NCBI GenBank assembly: GCA_045562555.1
Contig: JBJKVO010000015.1
Location: forward strand, 617,390 to 681,389
Direction: 5' to 3'
DNA length: 64,000 bases
Source: UBA2588 sp002339805
GTDB lineage: Bacteria; Chloroflexota; Dehalococcoidia; Lucifugimonadales; UBA3495
A program made the position numbers and the translations under genes. This document shows, piece by piece, positions 54,755 to 63,705 of the stretch. The notes beneath the pieces were generated by a model. The model saw only the letters and a program-made list of their open reading frames with translations, ran no database searches and had not been told where the DNA came from. The first letter of the stretch is position 1. Each line of letters starts with the position of its first letter.

Positions 54755-55891
54755 ATGGTTAGAAAAACTTTTAAAGAACTCGAGAGGGTTTACGGATTTG
54801 ATGAGGTGGCAATAGTGCCAGGAGATGTGACAATCAATCCAGACATGACTTCAACAGCCTTAAATATAGGTTCTCTGACATTCGATATCCCAATTATGGC
54901 TTCTGCTATGGATGGGGCCGTATCTCCAGATTTCGCTACCTTAATGGATTCTAATGGTGGCTTGGGGGTGTTAAATGGGGAAGGGATATATGGAAGATAC
55001 GAAGATCCAGAAACTGTCTTAAATGAAATCATTAATATGCCCCAAGAAAAAGTAACTTCATATTTACAGGAAGTATACTCCGCTCCATTGCAAGAGAAAT
55101 TAGTGGCTGAATGCGTGGAGCGAATCAAGTCTAAAGGATCTACGTGTGGTATATCTTTCACTCCTCAAAATACTAAAGCTTTGGCGCCTATTGCAGTTGA
55201 GGCGGGAGCGGATTTGATATTTGTACAGAGCACAGTTACCACAGCACGCCATGTATCGAGGAGCTATCGAGGATTAATTTTTGATGAATTGCTAGATAAC
55301 CTTAATGTTCCTATCGTTGTAGGAAACTGTGTTTCTTATAACGTGGCTTACGAATTAATGGAGACAGGTATAGATGCTGTGCTGGTGGGTGTGGGCCCGG
55401 GAGCGGCTTGTACGACTAGAGAAGTTGTTGGAGTCGGTGTGCCCCAAGTATCGGCTACTTTGGAATGTGCTGCTGCCAGAGAAGCATTTTATAAGGACAC
55501 GGGCAAATACGTTTCCATAATCACCGACGGAGGATTTAGGACCGGAGGAGATATATGTAAGGCCCTTGCTAGTGGAGCAGACGGCGTAATGATAGGCACT
55601 CCTTTCGCACAATGTGAAGAAGCGCCTGGGAAAGGATTTAATTGGGGTATGGCTAACCCTCATCCCGAATTGCCGAGAGGTACCAGAGTTTCAGTAGGTA
55701 CTAAAGGCACGTTAAAGCAAGTTTTATATGGACCTACATCTATGACTAATGGGACACAGAATTTTGTGGGTGCTTTGAGAGTAGCTATGGGCATGTGTGG
55801 ATCTTATACAATAAAAGATTTTCACTCCGCTGATATGGTTATAGCTCCTAGCATAAAAACTGAAGGCAAATTTTTCCAGATGACAAATTAG
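54755..55891 (+). CDS. guaB3: GuaB3-type IMP dehydrogenase-related protein
   Basis: A 378-aa TIM-barrel protein without CBS domains. The active-site loop GPGAACTTREVVGVGVP holds the catalytic Cys; ITDGGFRTGGDICKAL and GADGVMIGTPFAQ bind phosphate. Its short C-terminal part and the loop match GuaB3 proteins rather than GuaB; in cyanobacteria GuaB3 has been reported to act as a GMP reductase-like enzyme. Start at 54755 with AGAGG eight bases before; an earlier ATG at 54749 is too close. Ten bases before the UGSC gene, likely one transcript. Confidence 0.87.
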   Translation: MVRKTFKELERVYGFDEVAIVPGDVTINPDMTSTALNIGSLTFDIPIMASAMDGAVSPDFATLMDSNGGLGVLNGEGIYGRYEDPETVLNEIINMPQEKVTSYLQEVYSAPLQEKLVAECVERIKSKGSTCGISFTPQNTKALAPIAVEAGADLIFVQSTVTTARHVSRSYRGLIFDELLDNLNVPIVVGNCVSYNVAYELMETGIDAVLVGVGPGAACTTREVVGVGVPQVSATLECAAAREAFYKDTGKYVSIITDGGFRTGGDICKALASGADGVMIGTPFAQCEEAPGKGFNWGMANPHPELPRGTRVSVGTKGTLKQVLYGPTSMTNGTQNFVGALRVAMGMCGSYTIKDFHSADMVIAPSIKTEGKFFQMTN

Positions 55892-55901
55892 TAGAGGTGA
55901 A

Positions 55902-56423
55902 ATGATTAAAGTTTTATTTCCTAGATCTGAAGAAACTATTGAACAAAACGATACATCCAATCGTATAACGAGTATTCAAGGTGCTGTAGTAGGGTTGCTT
56001 GAAAATAGAAAACTCCATGCTGATACATTCATGAAAGAATTAGAGGAAGTATTGGTTACAGAATTTGGAGCGTCTGAAGTCATTTACAGGAAAAAAAGAG
56101 CATACAGTGAGGCGTGTGATTCAGAAACTCTCAATGAATTGATTGAAAAATGTGATGTTATAGTACACGCTATTGCTGATTGAGGGTCCTGCACGGCGTG
56201 GGGTCTCCACGACACAGTATTAACAGAAGAAGCAGGCATTCCGTCGGTGTCTATTGTCAGTAGTACATTTACGACTGCTGCTCAAGCCCGGGCAGCAGCT
56301 TTAGGCATGCCAGATGTCAAAATCGTGATTTTACCAAGCCCATTAACTCCTAAAAGTGAACAGGAGATTAAACAATTGGCTAAATCACATGCACCTGAAA
56401 TTGCTGATGCTTTGATTATATGA
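55902..56423 (+). CDS. UGSC-motif selenoprotein (UGA at codon 94)
   Basis: A 173-residue protein if the TGA at 56181-56183 is read as selenocysteine. The frame reads HAIAD then UGA then GSCTAWGLHDTV, giving the UGSC motif known from a family of bacterial (seleno)proteins. After the UGA the frame stays open for 79 codons. A SECIS-like hairpin with a GGTCT loop follows (separate entry). The N-terminal part starts MIKVLFPRSEETIEQND; the C-terminal part has GIPSVSIVSSTFTT. AGAGG precedes the ATG. The stop overlaps the next gene by 4 bp. Reaction unknown; the Sec is presumably catalytic. Confidence 0.88.
56184..56213 (+). promoter_or_regulatory. Bacterial SECIS-like hairpin after UGA of the UGSC gene
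   Basis: A perfect CGTGG (56197-56201) / CCACG (56207-56211) stem closes the loop GGTCT (56202-56206), the same apical loop as in the E. coli fdhF SECIS. The loop begins 18 bases after the UGA, within the normal range. Confidence 0.8.
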
Positions 56424-57475
56424 AGGAGCCCATGCGTTTATCATCTAGACAGATCGAGTTACAGGACTCCTATTCTGAGATACAGGATTACTACGAATCT
56501 GAAGGCTGGTCAGATGGATTGCCTATAGTTCCTGCAACAGAAGATTTGGTAGTTAAAATGATAGAACCGTCTGGATTATCTCCTGATATTGAACTAGGTG
56601 TGATTCAGCCAAGTAATAAGATAGTTACTGTAGAGAAAGTGGCTATAAATTCTGTCATGGCAGGTTGTAAGCCACAATATTTCCCGGTTGTTCTAGCTGC
56701 AGTAAAGGCTGTATTAAAAGATGAATTTAATGTGGGAGGAGTTCAGGCTACTACTGGTGGTGCTGCATGTGTAGTAGTTGTTAACGGACCTATTCGCGAC
56801 CAGATAGGAATTCACTCAGACGCAGCCTGTTTTGGTCCTGGTTTTAGGGCTAACGCTACAATAGGAAGGGCGGTGAGATTAGTAATTAGGAATTTGGGTG
56901 AACTTATTCCAGGAGTAATGGATAAAGCAACTTTGTCTACCCCGGGTAGGTTTAGCTTCTGCTTTGGGGAAAACGAATCTAGGAGCCCCTGGGAGAGTAG
57001 ACAAGAAGAATTAGGGTATTCAAAAGACACCAATATGGTTACTTTGTTAGGAATTAGAGGTGTCTATAATGTATTCGATTCTAGTTCAAGCGGTAAATTG
57101 GCATTGGATACACTTGTGAAATCAGTTGTAACGGAAGGTTTCGCAAATTATTATCAGATAGGATCGGGTGCACAGATTACATTGGTTCTTAGTCCTGAAC
57201 ACGCTAACGAAATAGCTGCTGAAGGATTATCCAAGAATGATATTAAAGAATTTATATTTGCAAATGCTAGGATGCCTATTTCCAGATTAAAAGAAAAGGC
57301 TCATTGGAGTAATAGAGTTTGGCCGGAAAGTATTGATATTGATGACGATGATACTCTAGTCCCAATTACTACATGCGCAGAAGACATCGTGGTGTTGGTA
57401 GCCGGGGGTGACGGCAGACATTCAGCATGGTTGGCAGGGTGGGGTGTAACACGAATTGTTTCAGAATTGATATAA
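56420..57475 (+). CDS. Partner protein of the UGSC selenoprotein, unknown function
   Basis: A 351-aa protein starting in the ATGA overlap with the UGSC gene; an alternative ATG at 56432 also exists. It contains GWSDGLPIVPATEDLV near residue 30, GGVQATTGGAACVVVVNGPI near 110, conserved cysteines (C79, C118, C134) and a C-terminal VLVAGGDGRHSAWLAGWG. No transmembrane helices. The coupled translation suggests a two-subunit or two-domain enzyme with the selenoprotein. Family not named with certainty. Confidence 0.75.
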   Translation: MKEPMRLSSRQIELQDSYSEIQDYYESEGWSDGLPIVPATEDLVVKMIEPSGLSPDIELGVIQPSNKIVTVEKVAINSVMAGCKPQYFPVVLAAVKAVLKDEFNVGGVQATTGGAACVVVVNGPIRDQIGIHSDAACFGPGFRANATIGRAVRLVIRNLGELIPGVMDKATLSTPGRFSFCFGENESRSPWESRQEELGYSKDTNMVTLLGIRGVYNVFDSSSSGKLALDTLVKSVVTEGFANYYQIGSGAQITLVLSPEHANEIAAEGLSKNDIKEFIFANARMPISRLKEKAHWSNRVWPESIDIDDDDTLVPITTCAEDIVVLVAGGDGRHSAWLAGWGVTRIVSELI

Positions 57476-57661
57476 TGCTTAGAACGGTTACGCCATTCCT
57501 GCTCTAAGATTAAAAAATGCTTAAAAGATATGCCTAGTTGTGTTGTAAAAGTCTTGATGTTTCTCTAATCTTTAGGATATAAAATAATCTTAATAGAAAT
57601 TATGATTGTTGGGATTAGATAGATCTACAAACTGGGATGGCTGTACAGTGAGGAGGGAATC

Positions 57662-57901
57662 ATGGTAAAGAAGTCAGAAGCTGAAAATTGTGTACATCAC
57701 TGGTCAATTCAAGCAGCTACAGGTCCCCAGAGCAAAGGCGAGTGTTTAAACTGCGGTGAACAAAAGCAATTCCAGAATTATGTAGAGGCATCCACTTGGG
57801 GAGAATCATCAGGTATTAAATCGGGAGCTAAAAAAGCACCTGCTGAAGCTAAAAAAGCACCTGCTGAAGATAAAAAAGCCGAAAATTCTAAAAAATCTTA
57901 G
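57662..57901 (+). CDS. Small protein with lysine/alanine repeats, 79 aa
   Basis: A short soluble protein. The N-terminal half, ENCVHHWSIQAATGPQSKGE followed by CLNCGE, has cysteines and histidines that could bind zinc. The C-terminal tail has near-repeats KKAPAEA, KKAPAED encoded by an exact 21-bp duplication. GAGGAGGG lies upstream. A basic tail suggests nucleic-acid contact, but this is inference. It is 65 bp before dnaE. Confidence 0.7.
   Translation: MVKKSEAENCVHHWSIQAATGPQSKGECLNCGEQKQFQNYVEASTWGESSGIKSGAKKAPAEAKKAPAEDKKAENSKKS
57827..57868 (+). repeat. Two exact 21-bp coding repeats
   Basis: Two tandem copies of a 21-bp unit (57827-57847 and 57848-57868), each coding AKKAPAE. Confidence 0.9.
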
Positions 57902-57966
57902 ATATTTAGGCGTAAAGGCAAGGCTGATTCCCAAAAACAATCAGAAGAACAAATTTGGAATAATAA

Positions 57967-60900
57967 TTGGATAAAAAGTTTACCCATCTCCATATGCATT
58001 CAGAGTTCTCAATGCTGGATGGTATCAGTAAAATATCGGACTTAGTAGCGACAGCAAAAGAAGCTGGCATGGATTCCTTGGCGATAACGGACCATGGATC
58101 AATGTATGGAGCAGTAGATTTTTACTCGGAATGTAAAAGAGTTGGCGTGAAGCCTATTATTGGTTGTGAAGTGTATGTGGCTCACACATCTAGATTCGAA
58201 AAAGGTCCATCTGAGCGGAGCCCATATCATCTCGTTTTATTGGCTCAAAACCACGAAGGATATCAGAACTTGATGTATCTGGTAACCAAATCGCATATAG
58301 AAGGATTCCATTATAGGCCTAGAATTGATAAAGAATTACTCGAAGAAAGAAATGCCGGATTAATTGCGTTGTCGGGTTGTCCGTCAGCGGAAATACCTAG
58401 ATATATTTTAGACGGCAATTTAGATAAAGCCGAAGAGGTAGCGTTATGGTACAACAGGGTCTTTGAGAACAGATATTTCTTTGAGCTTCAAAGGCATGAA
58501 AATGTCCCAGGATTAGAAGATATTAATACAGCCTTAATTAAAATGTCTGAAACCTTAAATATCCCATTAGTCGTCACCAATGACTCCCACTACACTCATA
58601 AAGAAGACAATCATCTACAAGATCTATACATAGCAATTCAAACTAATACGACTATCCATGACGAGAAACGTCTACGGATGGATGATGATTCCTATTACGT
58701 GAAATCTCCCGAAGAAATGTGGGAACTATTCTCGGATCTTCCAGAGGCTCTAGAAAATACGCAAAAGATATCTGATATGTGTGATTTGGAGTTAGGATTT
58801 GGGCAAACTCATTTACCTAGATTTGATACACCAGGTTTTGATACCGCTGATGACTATTTGAGGCATTTATGTGAAGAAGGACTGGAAAAACGATACTACG
58901 ATATCACTGAAAGTATTCAAACTAGATTGGATTATGAACTTGATGTTATAACACAGACTAATTTTGGGAAATATTTCTTGGTTGTGTCAGACATTATAGA
59001 ATTTGTTCGAAACAACGACATCATGTTTGCTGTGAGAGGTAGCGCTGCAGCAAGTTTGGTTTTGTATTGTTTAGGAATTACAGATGTGGATCCGCTGAAG
59101 TACAATCTTGTATTTGAAAGATTCTTGAATTTAGAACGAAAAGAAATGCCTGATATTGATATGGACTTTCAAGATGATCGCAGAGATGAGGTCTTGAATT
59201 ATGTCACTGAGAAATATGGAGAGGATAAAGTAGCTCAAATTATCACATTTGGAAGAATGGCTGCTAAGGCTTCTATCAGAGATGTTGGTCGAGGGCTTGG
59301 GATTCCCTACGGTGAGGTTGATAAATTAGCTAAATTAGTCCCGTTTAAAGCTAGAACAATACAAGAAGCATTGGATGGGAGTGACGAATTCAGGCAGATT
59401 TACAATGAAAACCCTACCATGAAAACTCTCATCGAGAACGCACAAGGCTTAGAGGGTACAGTTCATCACGTTGGTACTCATGCGGCAGGAGTTTTGATCT
59501 CAGAAAGCCCATTGACAGAAACAGTGCCTTTGCAACGTCCATCTAGAGCATCGGAAGATAATAAAGTTCTGATGACACAATATTCGATGGACCCAGTCGC
59601 GAAACTGGGTTTATTAAAAATGGATTTTCTTGGATTAACAAACCTAACCATATTGGATAAATGTTTGAAATTGATAACTGATACCTTAGGAGAAGAAATT
59701 AAATTGTCAGACATTCCATTGGATGATATCGATACTTTTGAAACTTTAGGAACAGGTAAGACCACAGATATATTCCAGCTTGAAAGTGCTGGTATGCAGA
59801 AATACATAGAAAAACTTAAACCATCTAACTTGGGAGACATAGCGGCTATGATAGCGTTATACAGACCTGGTCCGATGGAACATATCGACACATTTATTGA
59901 TGCCAAGCACGGGAAAACCACAGCTAAATATCCGGACGAGAGTCTGAAAGAAATATTAGATGAAACGTATGGAATAATCGTGTATCAGGACCAAATTTTG
60001 AAAATATTCCAACAATTTGCAGGATACACTTTAGGTGAAGCTGACATAGTACGAAAGGCTATGGGTAAGAAAATTCAGAGCTTGATGAATGAAGAAAAGG
60101 AAAGATTTGTGGCAGGAGCCATGGAAAAAGGGTATTCGCAAGATTTAGCGGAGGAAATATTTACACTTATTGAGCCATTTGCTGGATATGCATTCAATAA
60201 AGCTCATAGTGTCAGTTATGGACTAATATCCTATTGGACAGCCTACTTTAAGACACATTATAAGATGCAGTACATGGCATCGGTTTTGAATGCCAAGAGT
60301 GATAATCCAGAAAAAATGCTTTCTTCAATAATGGAATGTAAGAATTTAAATATTGTTGTTGGAGCTCCTAATATCAATGTATGTGAAGCTGAATTCAGCA
60401 TCAGTAAATCTGTAGACTCACAAATTGATTTTGGGTTATCTGCGGTCAAGAATGTTGGATATGCATCAGTCAAAGAACTGACTGTAGAACGCGAGGAGAA
60501 TGGAGAGTATAAATCAATAGACGATTTCTGCAATCGCGTGGACTCCAAATATGTTAATCGAAGAGTGCTTGAGAGCTTAATTAAAGTGGGGGCATTCGAT
60601 CAGTTTGGAGAACGCGGATCCTTGTTTGATGCTCTAGAGTCTATGCTTGCTACTATTCAATTGGAATCGAGAATCAGGAATTCAGGACAAACAAAAATGT
60701 TTGAAATAGATTCTGGATCAAATGAAAATGCAGCTGCAGCAGGGATAGTTTTATCAAATTCAGAAACACCTTTTTCAGAAGTTATTGAATGGGAAGAAGA
60801 ATTATTAGGCCTGAAATTGTCAGTAATGACCGGAGGGCCAAGTACGGCTCACAATGGAATCGCTCTTGATACTCTTGAGGTAATGAAAATAGGGTCAGAT

Positions 60901-61542
60901 GTATCAGTGATAGGGATAATTGATAGTAAGTTTAAGGGCGTGACTAAAAGTAAGAATGAAGAATATTTAAGATTGGATATTAAATTTGCTGATGGAAATA
61001 TGACCGGCTGGGTGTGGCCTCAGAATTTGCAACAAACTGATATACAGTGGGTTGAAGGTATTCCTTTGAGAATTTATGGCAAGATTAGGCAGCGAGGGGA
61101 TGAGCCTAGTTTTCAATGTGAAAGAGCAGAAAATCCTGCTGTCACGCCAGACGTAGTAGAAGATAGTGTATATGTTCCTGCCGTCAAACAACCAAAAAAT
61201 ATAACAGCAGGAGACATGAGTTTGGAAACTACTATGGATAATACTACTCAAGCAGGAACTGAAGTATCAAAAAATGAAGTGATGATGATCAAATTAGAAG
61301 AAACGGAAGATTCAATTGATGATGCTCATAAATTGAGAGAATCAGTAAAAATAATGTTGGAATATCCAGGTCAATGTAAGGTGAATTTTAAGATTAAGAC
61401 TTTAGGAAAAGTCATCATAATGGATTTGCCGGTTGTGACGGTAAGTATGGATGAAGGATTGATTTCAAGATTGAATGATCTTCTAGGAGAAAATTCTGTA
61501 GAAACTAGTGTGGATGGGAAATTACTTCAACAGGTTGGTTGA
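57967..61542 (+). CDS. dnaE: DNA polymerase III alpha subunit
   Basis: A 1191-aa replicative polymerase of the DnaE1 type. The PHP domain begins HLHMHSEFSMLDG; the polymerase palm carries PDIDMDFQDDRR (the catalytic aspartates); a helix-hairpin-helix and OB-fold (FADGNMTGWVWP) follow, and a C-terminal tail ends about residue 1191. TTG start with weak GGA upstream. It is the last plus-strand gene before the terminator. Confidence 0.97.
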   Translation: MDKKFTHLHMHSEFSMLDGISKISDLVATAKEAGMDSLAITDHGSMYGAVDFYSECKRVGVKPIIGCEVYVAHTSRFEKGPSERSPYHLVLLAQNHEGYQNLMYLVTKSHIEGFHYRPRIDKELLEERNAGLIALSGCPSAEIPRYILDGNLDKAEEVALWYNRVFENRYFFELQRHENVPGLEDINTALIKMSETLNIPLVVTNDSHYTHKEDNHLQDLYIAIQTNTTIHDEKRLRMDDDSYYVKSPEEMWELFSDLPEALENTQKISDMCDLELGFGQTHLPRFDTPGFDTADDYLRHLCEEGLEKRYYDITESIQTRLDYELDVITQTNFGKYFLVVSDIIEFVRNNDIMFAVRGSAAASLVLYCLGITDVDPLKYNLVFERFLNLERKEMPDIDMDFQDDRRDEVLNYVTEKYGEDKVAQIITFGRMAAKASIRDVGRGLGIPYGEVDKLAKLVPFKARTIQEALDGSDEFRQIYNENPTMKTLIENAQGLEGTVHHVGTHAAGVLISESPLTETVPLQRPSRASEDNKVLMTQYSMDPVAKLGLLKMDFLGLTNLTILDKCLKLITDTLGEEIKLSDIPLDDIDTFETLGTGKTTDIFQLESAGMQKYIEKLKPSNLGDIAAMIALYRPGPMEHIDTFIDAKHGKTTAKYPDESLKEILDETYGIIVYQDQILKIFQQFAGYTLGEADIVRKAMGKKIQSLMNEEKERFVAGAMEKGYSQDLAEEIFTLIEPFAGYAFNKAHSVSYGLISYWTAYFKTHYKMQYMASVLNAKSDNPEKMLSSIMECKNLNIVVGAPNINVCEAEFSISKSVDSQIDFGLSAVKNVGYASVKELTVEREENGEYKSIDDFCNRVDSKYVNRRVLESLIKVGAFDQFGERGSLFDALESMLATIQLESRIRNSGQTKMFEIDSGSNENAAAAGIVLSNSETPFSEVIEWEEELLGLKLSVMTGGPSTAHNGIALDTLEVMKIGSDVSVIGIIDSKFKGVTKSKNEEYLRLDIKFADGNMTGWVWPQNLQQTDIQWVEGIPLRIYGKIRQRGDEPSFQCERAENPAVTPDVVEDSVYVPAVKQPKNITAGDMSLETTMDNTTQAGTEVSKNEVMMIKLEETEDSIDDAHKLRESVKIMLEYPGQCKVNFKIKTLGKVIIMDLPVVTVSMDEGLISRLNDLLGENSVETSVDGKLLQQVG

Positions 61543-61564
61543 AATCAGCATAAACTAATACGTG

Positions 61565-61599
61565 AGAACACCCTGGAAATTTCCAGGGTGTTCTTTTTT
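61565..61599 (+). terminator. Intrinsic terminator of dnaE
   Basis: A perfectly self-complementary stem, AGAACACCCTGGAAA / TTTCCAGGGTGTTCT, followed by a T run. On the other strand the same hairpin ends near the stop of the convergent substrate-binding protein gene, so it may serve both directions. Confidence 0.92.
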
Positions 61600-61604
61600 G
61601 TATC

Positions 61605-63419
61605 CTATTTGAAGTGTGTGGTGTTGATCAAAATTCTTCGTCCACCAGGCATATTGGTGAAGTCCAGATTCTTGTTTACTCCCCATACGGCTACGATTTC
61701 CATGATCGGTATTTGATAGAGCCGATCACTGAATACGTCGTAAACTTCTTCCATGAGTTGCCTACGCTCATCTCCTGCAGCTGCAATAGCTCTCTGGCCT
61801 AAGGTATGAGTGTCTGCATCACAGTTAGAAGATCTTACAGATGCACAGTTCATATAGAACTTGATTTGTCTTCCGAAGTCAAAGTATTCTCCGCCAGGGG
61901 CGAAGTATACCAAGCCAGGTGACACACCAGGATCAGCTGGTGGCTCTCCGGCATGTACGTCGGCAACAGCCTCTTCATGGGTTTTACCGGCATCAATTGA
62001 AGCGCTATATATATGAGCCGGACCTGCTTTGTGATATTTGTTCCAAATAGTTGATTCAACAACGTTTACTTTGATATTTAATCCGACTTGGTCGAAGTAG
62101 ATAGCAAGAGACTCTGCTAATTCAACATCTTTAGCCCATCTTCCGGAACGAGTCCAGTAGCTGATCTCGTTGGAAGCGTCATAACCAGCTTCAGCTAATA
62201 ATGCTTTAGCTTTCACGGGGTCGTAAGTGTATTTTGGCTTCCAGTTAGTATCATTAACTCCAAGGGTTCCAGGGATACCGTTAGGTCCACTGGAGCATCT
62301 ACTTTGCTCACCGAAGAGAGCTAGAGCTATTTCTTCGCAGTCTATGCTGTGTGCTATAGCCTGTCTTACTTTCAGCTTTTTCAATTCTGGATGCCAGATA
62401 GTATCTACATCCAGAGTGTTTACTTCGCCTGATACGATTTTGACCCATGCTCCGTGATCACTATTGTCAAGATCTTGAGCCATGTCACCAGCCATTCCCC
62501 AGGCTATGTCTGCTTCACCGGCTTGAATCATAGCGGATCTGACTGTTTCTTCTAGTCTCCATACGTATTCAGCAGTATTGATGGTTCCTGCTTGGTTTAG
62601 GAATACACTGTTATCGGCGTTGTAACCATCCCATCTGTTGATAGTGAATTTTTCACCTCGAATCCATTCACCAAATGTGTATGGACCCCAGCCGATGGTG
62701 TTGCCTGCGGCCGCTTGGACCTCGCCGTCATGTTCAGCATGGTCTTTCGGGGCTCTGAAAATTGTGTATTGACTAAATCTAGGTAACGCAGGGTTAGGAT
62801 TCTCTAAGTTCCATTGTACTGTGTGGTCGTCTATGACGTCCGCAGTAGAAGGCCCTACTTGGCCGTAAGGTCCACACTCTACGCATTGGCCCAGATAATC
62901 TATTGAGTATTTGGCAGCTTCAGCATCCCAAGGCTCACCGTTATGAAATTCCATTCCTTCGGTGAGTTTAAATGTCCAGGAAGCTCCTCCATCATGCATT
63001 TCCCAACTCTCAAATCCCACTGTCGCATGGTCAACGAAGTCTGGTCCTAAGAACGAGACTGGCTGAGTAATGTTGTGCGTGATTTGGTTAGGATATAGTG
63101 TAGTAGATTTCCATGTATCTGGGTCTGAAGGTTCCTGGTTGATCACCACTACTATACTATCTTTAGCGGGTTCCGCCTTGACAGGTGCTACTGTTGGTTT
63201 TACAGCAGGTACTGCCGTAGGAGCTGCACTAGCAGCAGCTTTTGGTGCTTCTTTAGCTGGTGCTGATGCCGCAGGTGCTGATGCCGCAGGTGCTGCTGCT
63301 GCTGGTGCTGACGAGGATTCATCTGAACCACCGCAAGCTACAACAAAAGCAGAAAGAAGCATCAATGACAAGGACATTAAGACGATGTTCTTAATGCCGT
63401 TTTTCCGTGTTTCAATCAC
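61605..63419 (-). CDS. ABC transporter substrate-binding lipoprotein, family 5
   Basis: A 604-aa periplasm-facing oligopeptide/nickel-type binding protein. A lipoprotein signal ends in VVACGG, then a long Ala/Pro/Ser/Lys linker (about residues 30-85, made partly of GGTGCTGATGCCGCA-type repeats) precedes the SBP_bac_5 fold (KFTEG-like WTFKLTEGMEFHNGEPWDAE near 150). The end has RRILINTTHFK. Length is typical. Ligand may be a peptide or an organic compound. A second similar gene is cut off just upstream (63706-64000). Promoter near 63517-63545. Confidence 0.9.
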   Translation of the reverse strand: MIETRKNGIKNIVLMSLSLMLLSAFVVACGGSDESSSAPAAAAPAASAPAASAPAKEAPKAAASAAPTAVPAVKPTVAPVKAEPAKDSIVVVINQEPSDPDTWKSTTLYPNQITHNITQPVSFLGPDFVDHATVGFESWEMHDGGASWTFKLTEGMEFHNGEPWDAEAAKYSIDYLGQCVECGPYGQVGPSTADVIDDHTVQWNLENPNPALPRFSQYTIFRAPKDHAEHDGEVQAAAGNTIGWGPYTFGEWIRGEKFTINRWDGYNADNSVFLNQAGTINTAEYVWRLEETVRSAMIQAGEADIAWGMAGDMAQDLDNSDHGAWVKIVSGEVNTLDVDTIWHPELKKLKVRQAIAHSIDCEEIALALFGEQSRCSSGPNGIPGTLGVNDTNWKPKYTYDPVKAKALLAEAGYDASNEISYWTRSGRWAKDVELAESLAIYFDQVGLNIKVNVVESTIWNKYHKAGPAHIYSASIDAGKTHEEAVADVHAGEPPADPGVSPGLVYFAPGGEYFDFGRQIKFYMNCASVRSSNCDADTHTLGQRAIAAAGDERRQLMEEVYDVFSDRLYQIPIMEIVAVWGVNKNLDFTNMPGGRRILINTTHFK

Positions 63420-63516
63420 TCGTGTTCCTCCTTATTTTTAGCCATGTTCAATGACTTTGTATATGTCAGCAGCAAATAATAAGTATTAATCTTAATAATA
63501 TAGCTGCACGACGTAT

Positions 63517-63545
63517 AGGCTACGTTAGATAGAAATATTTGTCAA
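63517..63545 (-). promoter_or_regulatory. Possible promoter of the substrate-binding protein gene
   Basis: Minus strand perfect -35 TTGACA (63540-63545) with a weak -10 TAGCCT (63517-63522) 17 bp away, in the AT-rich gap before the lipoprotein gene. Confidence 0.4.
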
Positions 63546-63615
63546 TATAGTATTTAAAATAAGTAATATATATTATCAAAACATAAATATAATTATAATA
63601 AATGACGAATTACGT

Positions 63616-63644
63616 AAAACGAGGGGGCCCCCACAGGCCCCCTC
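63616..63644 (-). terminator. Intrinsic terminator after the right-edge substrate-binding protein
   Basis: A GC-rich stem GAGGGGGCC / GGCCCCCTC (63621-63629 with 63636-63644) followed on the minus strand by GTTTT. It lies between the two tandem binding-protein genes, so the upstream one ends its own transcript. Confidence 0.75.
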
Positions 63645-63705
63645 TTGGTTATCAGGGAATCTCATTGGAAGAAGTTCCCAGATATTTGTTGCTGTGATTG
63701 GATTC

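Noticed and set aside
63070..63441. Alanine-rich ORF on the plus strand
   Set aside because: It is the opposite-strand shadow of the Ala/Pro linker in the lipoprotein gene.
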